Of a stretch of DNA of 64,000 nt, positions 58,627-64,000 are shown one piece after another (position 1 is the stretch's first letter; every line of letters begins with the position of its first letter). The translations under genes were made by a program, and so were the position numbers. The notes beneath the pieces were generated by a model. That model saw only the letters and a list, made by a program, of their open reading frames with translations, was not told where the DNA came from and did not search any database. The stretch spans positions 709,501 through 773,500 of the forward strand of contig CM041197.1 in assembly GCA_023078555.1 (NCBI GenBank). The letters run 5' to 3'. The stretch is from Ulva prolifera (lineage: Eukaryota; Chlorophyta; Ulvophyceae; Ulvales; Ulvaceae).

Positions 58627-59681
58627 CGCGATGACGGCCGACAATGTGGAAGCACTTGCAGGACTGGAGTCTACCGCACGGACTATGCGAATAGAGTCGC
58701 GGAGAGCCTCAGCGGCAAATGTAAAGCAGCTGTGGCTTGCACGCACTTTTCTGGCACCTGCGGATGTGTGCAGAATTTTCCAGCACCATAGATAGTATTC
58801 CGCTTCGCTGCCGCGGAAAGCATGCCTGTGACTACTACATAGTATGTGCCATAATCTCGGCCACACCACTGGTGGCGAGTTCAGTCGTGCCATGAGCTTG
58901 CTGCATCCCGGTCACCTCTGTCCTCTAGAGATCTGGACTGCGCTTCTCTGCACAGGCTAGGTATGTTGCGGAGTGCAATGAGCCGGCAGATGCTTCAGCT
59001 CTCTTTCATATGTAAACCGCGCCGCATTTAATCACCAGGCCGCATGGTGCCACAGCTGCGCTGAGTGTCAGCCTCCCACCCTGGCTCTCTCTGTTACCTG
59101 TCAAGTTCACATCTCCTTGCGATCCATTGCTGTCCTGACAGGTCCTGAATCATTGTCGGCACGTACGCTTTCTCATACTGGCTCCTGCAAGGTGTGGTGA
59201 AATTCATGCACACGTGCATATGATGCAGTCTTGAGAAAACAGCAACAGACAATGAGGGTGGCTGAATTTTGCATGAAGCCAGCACACCACATGGCAGCCA
59301 GTACTGTACCACAGACAAGGACTGCCGCATTTTGCCCTTATCACATCGCCCCAGAGAACTGCTCCCCATGTTTGTTCATTATGATCCCAGTCAGCACATG
59401 CGTGTGTGGTATCAAGAGATTCTCCCGTGGCCCTGAGTCAAGATCCACACTGCTGCACGACCGCGGCAGCCTGAAATTCAGACTGAACACCACAGCCGCT
59501 GCATCATGTGACGCTCATGGATTTCAAAATCCACAACTATGACTGAAGAGATCTCGTGCAAGAGATGACAAGAAATGGCAGCCTGCCGGCGTACTGTGCA
59601 AACAGTCTACCTACAGGCAAGTACGTTACGCCGCCCTGGCATGTGCAGGCACAGGCAAATACTATGCCATGGTCTTACTTG
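58627..59681. other. P4-C3 spacer, no gene supported
   Basis: A plus frame overlaps the last P4 exon and continues to 58,795 (GLGYLGTPLCQRCDAMTADN), in a different frame from the one spliced in phase; it may be chance or an alternative splice form. Nothing else is recognised. Confidence 0.4.
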
Positions 59682-59689
59682 TATGCCGA

Positions 59690-60371
59690 TAGGGATGGCA
59701 CAAAGGCAAGGTCGAGGACCTCGTTCTAGTCCGAGGTCAATGACCTCAGTACGAGTCTCGTACCGAGGCCGAGGTGAAAAAATGGCCCACCTCGGATGGG
59801 GTCTAGGTCCCGTTATGTCGAACACTGCTTAAAGTCTCAGACGCACTACTAGACACTGATTGGAGACCACATATTGCGGAGACAGGTGCACAAGCCCAGG
59901 GCATAAACAAACTATAATTAAATTACTCACATTGATTACCACTGGCGAGCCTACAATTGAATTAAACAATTGCCCGGCATGGATGGTGTTTGTCGCCCAG
60001 TACAGAAATGCATCTGTGGTGGAAGCCTGTGGTGAGCAGGTTTTAGTAGCGGACATGGAGGCACTTGCACATGAGGATGCACAGAGGGAGGTGGAATCCA
60101 TTGAATGACTATTGTAAGGTTTGTATATCTACTGTATTGCATTGCAATGCAATATATTGATTGAACAAGCGTAGTGCTGCTTTGTACATGCCTGCACTCC
60201 CGATCCGAGGTGAGATAGTGCAATCCGAGGTGAATCGTACGAGTCCGAGGTCAAATCGTATGAGTCCTAGGTCAACTCGTATGATTCCTAGGTCACCTCG
60301 GTTGATCTCGTGCCACCTAGACCTCGGCTCGAGACGAGATGGACACCCACCTCGGCTCTGTGCCATCCCTA
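59690..60371. mobile_element. hAT-type MITE with 8-bp target duplication
   Basis: The element is 682 bp. The ends are TAGGGATGGCACA and TGTGCCATCCCTA, perfect inverted repeats of the hAT type. It is flanked by TATGCCGA on both sides (59,682-59,689 and 60,372-60,379), the 8-bp duplication typical of hAT. The interior carries many CCGAGGT/ACCTCGG motifs in both orientations and no transposase. It interrupts the start of the C3 block. Elements with TAGGGATG ends are moved by Ac-like transposases; the source would be elsewhere in the genome. Confidence 0.9.
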
Positions 60372-60379
60372 TATGCCGA

Positions 60380-63300
60380 ATTGTACAGCGAATTACTTGC
60401 TGGTGGACATTGACAACAGTGATGCAGTATGACTCGTCGGACTTGGTACTAGAGACGGCGTGGATTGGTGAGGAAGCCTGCCACAACAGTCTGCCACGTA
60501 GGCACTGCGGCGAAGAGGGGTACATGGGTTCAGGTCGGTGGTTGTACAACAGTTTGGCAAACAGAATATACTTCTGGCACCTTCATACTTACTCTGATGG
60601 ACGAACACCCCTCAGATTGCAGTGCCACGCCATTGCTGAGCTTCACAACCGGAGCTTCAAGATATCGGTGTGGCAGCAGATATTAATGTGCAGCTGCGCG
60701 ATGGTACAAAGCTTTAGATCTAGAGAGCTCCAGAGAGCTGTGCTGCAGGCAGAAGGCAGAGCAGTGCTGGGAATAAACACACCGGCACCGGCCCGTGGCA
60801 CCTGTCCATACATCATATTCATCTAGCTCTATCTTGATCATAAGGACACGATTGTGGCTGTGCTCTGAGAACCTCTATCATGGGAAATTGACAGTGGTAT
60901 GTGCACCAACAGAGAGTTTCTTGGCCAGGTGCATGGCGCAGAAAAAAGCACCTTCCTAGATTCAACGAATATTCGCCTGTCTCTCGGAGATGTTCGAAGG
61001 ACGCTGAAACCGGCCCTGGGCAAAGCCGTCCAGGCGGACACAGGCGAAAGAGCTGTCGCCCAGACACCGTCAAGCAGCCATGCGGGTTCCATGCACTGAA
61101 GCTGACACAGAAGATCAGAAAGAGATGTATTCATGATCGGCTTGGTATATCGTCCGCTGTTACTGCAATCAGAAATCCTTCATTACAAGCAAGCGTTGCT
61201 CGCAAAAAATCACTTCTCCGAGGCAAGACATAAGCTCAGCGGTTGCAGTCGGTTGCAGTGAGCAACAAGAATAGCATTTGCTGGTGACTGTCACTTAATT
61301 TGTCATATTGCTCACCGGATTTTACGGCTGTCGGGGTCAACTTCTGGTCGCGTGCATGCGGGCCGTGATCATGCGCCAAGAGTCGCCCGAGGCTCTGTGA
61401 GCAAGCGAGCTACACTGCACTGCTGAAACACCGCTGATGCAACAAGTCTGGACGTGTTTATGCCGGATACAGTCGTCAGTTCATGTTTGTACGGATGCAC
61501 GCTCGTTGCTCCGTCATCCCTCGAGAGATCAGTCCTGGTGAAGTAATGACGATCCATCGCCCAGGTATCTACTACCTATCTCGAAGTTGGCGTAAACTTG
61601 TTCTCCTTGTATACTGTCACTCAGCATTGCGTGCTTGACTTCGTCAGCAAGGAAGAGTTCGAATGCTGTCAACGGCGGGTCGGCATTTAGATGGCTACTG
61701 CGGCTGATCAATGCTTTCGTCTCGATCCGATGTTATCTCCTGATGTACGCTCAGGAATTTAGGCATGTTTTGCTCGTGCAGATCTGTACGGCCGATGCTG
61801 CAAGGCACAGTGTGCGAAGTCTCATATCTTCGTGACCACAGCCCCGGGCCTGTTATCATACTGTGAGGTACTGGCAGTCACAGACGTATGCCTCTACCAC
61901 TTTGTGTTAACTCAGTCGCTGTGTATTTGGCTTGTTTGAGCATGTCCAGCTGCCTGCCGTGTGAACGTGTTTGCGAACATGCGGGCTATTACACCAAATC
62001 ATCACACTAGGCAGTATAGTTGCAAACGTACTGGCTACTACTTAGTGTCGCTGTTGAAGCTGTTATCTCGCTGGTCTATCAGTCCAGCACTCTGCGCGTG
62101 CTCACACTACACTTTGTACACACTCTACACAGACTGGCGAAGTCTAGCCTTGTACCTTGGCCTGTGACCTCTCGTATCAGCTCTATCTCTGTGTGTATCT
62201 GATGCTGCACCAGAGAGCGCGTTTTCACCTTGCCGTGCCGCTCGGACGCTGCTTGTTGTCACAGAACGAGCCCTGATGGGCACGCCTGCAGATCGCAAGC
62301 GCACTGTCCCAGAGTAGACATCTTCTCCAAACACCTCTACACATGCACATGCCCCCCCTTGCATGAAGTATTGTACAGGCCAGCATGGGCCACTTGCTTG
62401 CGACGCTGCAGGTAAGAGGCTATACCGCTGGTCCTCTAAGCTACAGCTCCTGCACAAAACACACTTCACAGGCGCATCACGTTCTCTGCTGCCACCGGCA
62501 TGTGATCTGTCCTCCTACCCTACTCTGCACAGGCATGTGTCCCTCAGGGCAGAAGTTTCCGGTCGTCCAGGCCAACCTATACGTCAGTGCTCCTCCAATT
62601 CCAATGCCGTACAGAGATGAAAAAAATCTGAATGGGGGTGTGAGGTGCACAACAGGCAGCGTGCTCACGCTGCGGCACCGCCATCTGACGATGCCAACCC
62701 GACGCATTCCACACTAAAAGTCCACCATATGCTCCTCGTGTCAGAAGCCATGCAGCCGGGCGTGTGCTCTCCATGGCCTGTCACCTGCAGGTGGCCCGAG
62801 GCTCCCCAGGCGGTGAGCATGCCGGGCCTCTGTCAGCAACACGCTCAGTGAGTCGTTCCCCCGCCGTGCTAGATGCATCTACTCAGACCATCAACTGATT
62901 TCAAGCCATCTCTCCGCGTCTTCAGTCGTGGCAGCAACCCTGAAGCACGACACCAGCTTTGTGCCGCTGTGTGCCGCTGTGGACTGTGCCAGAAGCCGCC
63001 GTGGTTGACCGGCCGCCTGGGGTATGAACACAAGCGCATCAGCACCCCATGGCAATGGTGGACAGGCACATGTCTTCTCCATCAACTTTACAGCAACATG
63101 CCTCTCATCGCAGTAACCTTGGCTGGTAGCTGGCACAGCAGAGTACGCACATGAATTCTGCACACTGTCCGGCATAGTATCTCTCGGCATCTGTGGGGTA
63201 GATATGCAGCAAGGTGTTGCACTTGCACTCATGCCGTTCATCTGTTCGGAGTCAGGAATGATCTAACACAAACTTCAACGGACATCTGTCTGCATCGATG

Positions 63301-63486
63301 CACTCAGGCCAGTTCGGCTGTGACGCGGCTGCTACTGTACAGGTCCATGCATGCATGTGTTGGCCCGCTGCACGTACGTGTACGGACTCGCTTGTCACAG
63401 TCATGTTACTCCAGCTGCGACCTTGGTGCATACTCTGCTCCACAGGCATGTCCACTGCAACTTTAAATCTGATCGGTGCTGTATCA
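60380..63486 (+). CDS. C3: cysteine-rich gene, exons only partly resolved
   Basis: This is the best preserved C copy. Segments in order: about 60,430-60,800 (EEACHNSLPRRHCGEEGYMG, LMCSCAMVQS); about 60,900-61,100 (FLGQVHGAEKSTFLDSTN, stop after HAGSMH); about 61,780-61,910 after CTCGTGCAG (LYGRCCKAQCAKSH, FVTTAPG); 62,227-62,371 (LPCRSDAACCHRTSPDG, VDIFSKHLYTC); about 62,730-62,816 (CSSCQKPCSRACALHGL ending RLPRR, TGA at 62,814). A further segment conserved with C2 runs at 63,100-63,486 (HSGQFGCDAAATVQ). Cysteine spacing and frame conservation suggest disulfide-rich extracellular modules; I do not recognise a family. The 5' end is interrupted by the hAT MITE. GCG|GTGAGC near 62,812 could be a donor instead of the end. 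Confidence 0.4.
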
Positions 63487-63937
63487 CTAGGAGAATGGTG
63501 ACGTGGTGGTGAGGAAGGAGCGAGGATGGTTTGAGGAAGAGTGGCGGAGGCCTGGCGGAACCCCGGGAATGGCGAAAGGACCGTTGGCGGAGCGCCCGGA
63601 AGGCAGCCCGGATTGTGGACGGAAGTTCCGCGAGCGTTCCGGACGGGGTGTTTCAACGGGCACTCCACGTGGGGGTTCCGCCGGAACGTTTCCGGAGTGA
63701 TGCCGGAACGTGCGAAGGATCCGCAATGCTTCCAGAGGACTGTTTGAGGAAGAATGCTTAAAATTTCGGAATGGTTACGGATCCGATAACGTTCCGGCAG
63801 AGCCTTGCGGAAGCCTCCCGGAAGCCTGGAAGAACAGGATGGTTCGTGAGAGGTTAATCTCTGCCCGGATGTGCTGGAGACAGATTACGTAAGTGGTGAG
63901 GTCATCAAGGCCTTCTTTACATGCGTGCCACGTGTAG
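63487..63937. other. Purine-rich segment with repeated TTCCGGAA/GGAACGTTCC strings
   Basis: After the C2/C3 homology ends, the composition switches to G/A-rich DNA in which variants of GGAAC, TTCCGG and CGGAAG recur many times. No domain is seen in any frame. It could be the 3' UTR or a repetitive part of another element. Confidence 0.4.
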
Positions 63938-64000
63938 GTTGCCGTTGATTCGGATGCAACTCGGTCTCAATGTGTGTTCTCTCCCATTCACTCTATTGTA
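63938..64000 (+). mobile_element. Fam I-like 3' tail at the window end
   Basis: GTTGATTCGGATGCAACTCG through TTCACTCTATTGTA matches the Fam I terminus with several differences. It is cut by the end of the window. Confidence 0.65.

Overview
This window looks like nuclear DNA of a eukaryote, most plausibly a chlorophyte green alga. The reasons are short exons split by GT..AG introns with donors such as GTGAGC and GTGCGT and acceptors ending TGCAG, scavenger-receptor (SRCR) domains, Ala-rich and Asp/Glu/Gly-repeat secreted proteins, moderate GC, and retrotransposon 3' ends that carry TGTAA, the green-algal poly(A) signal. I cannot name the species. There are no operons, CRISPR arrays or bacterial signals. 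The labels Fam I, Fam II, P1-P4 and C1-C3 are mine.

Layout. (1) 0.8-3.9 kb: an SRCR-repeat gene on +, incomplete at both ends; four exons join in phase. (2) 5.0 kb: a tRNA-Cys(GCA) gene on -. (3) 10.6-13.5 kb: a TATA-box gene for a secreted acidic (Glu-Gly-Asp)n plus Ala/Cys-rich protein, apparently with an intron inside its start codon. (4) 15.6-19.1 kb: a right-handed beta-helix protein gene. (5) 19.73-22.0 kb: a 2.27 kb DNA element with long terminal inverted repeats. (6) 24-64 kb: a segmentally duplicated region holding four same-strand paralogues (P1 24.7, P2 30.1, P3 43.5, P4 55.3 kb) of an unrecognised pseudokinase family. P2, P3 and P4 are each followed by a diverged copy (C1, C2, C3) of a cysteine-rich gene. 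The promoters of P1-P4 share TGTCTCC direct repeats facing a GGAGACA.

The gaps between the P genes are packed with two families of non-LTR retrotransposon. Fam I has one near full-length copy (50,487-54,952, minus strand) encoding a 1,097-residue protein with reverse transcriptase, a zinc knuckle and a probable restriction-like endonuclease; it sits inside the P4 promoter region between 12-bp target duplications. Fam I also has a 5'-truncated copy at 28.6-29.7 kb and several 3' stubs. Fam II is seen only as 5'-truncated copies; one lies in P1 intron 1 between 13-bp target duplications. A hAT-type MITE with an 8-bp target duplication cuts the C3 block.

P2 and P4 look intact. P1 has an early stop and P3 is wrecked by a deletion plus inversion. 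The P proteins keep the kinase fold landmarks but lack the catalytic Asp, the catalytic-loop Asn and the DFG Gly, so they are predicted to be non-catalytic. The rest of the window (about 4-10 kb, 36.7-41.5 kb and others) has no gene I can support.
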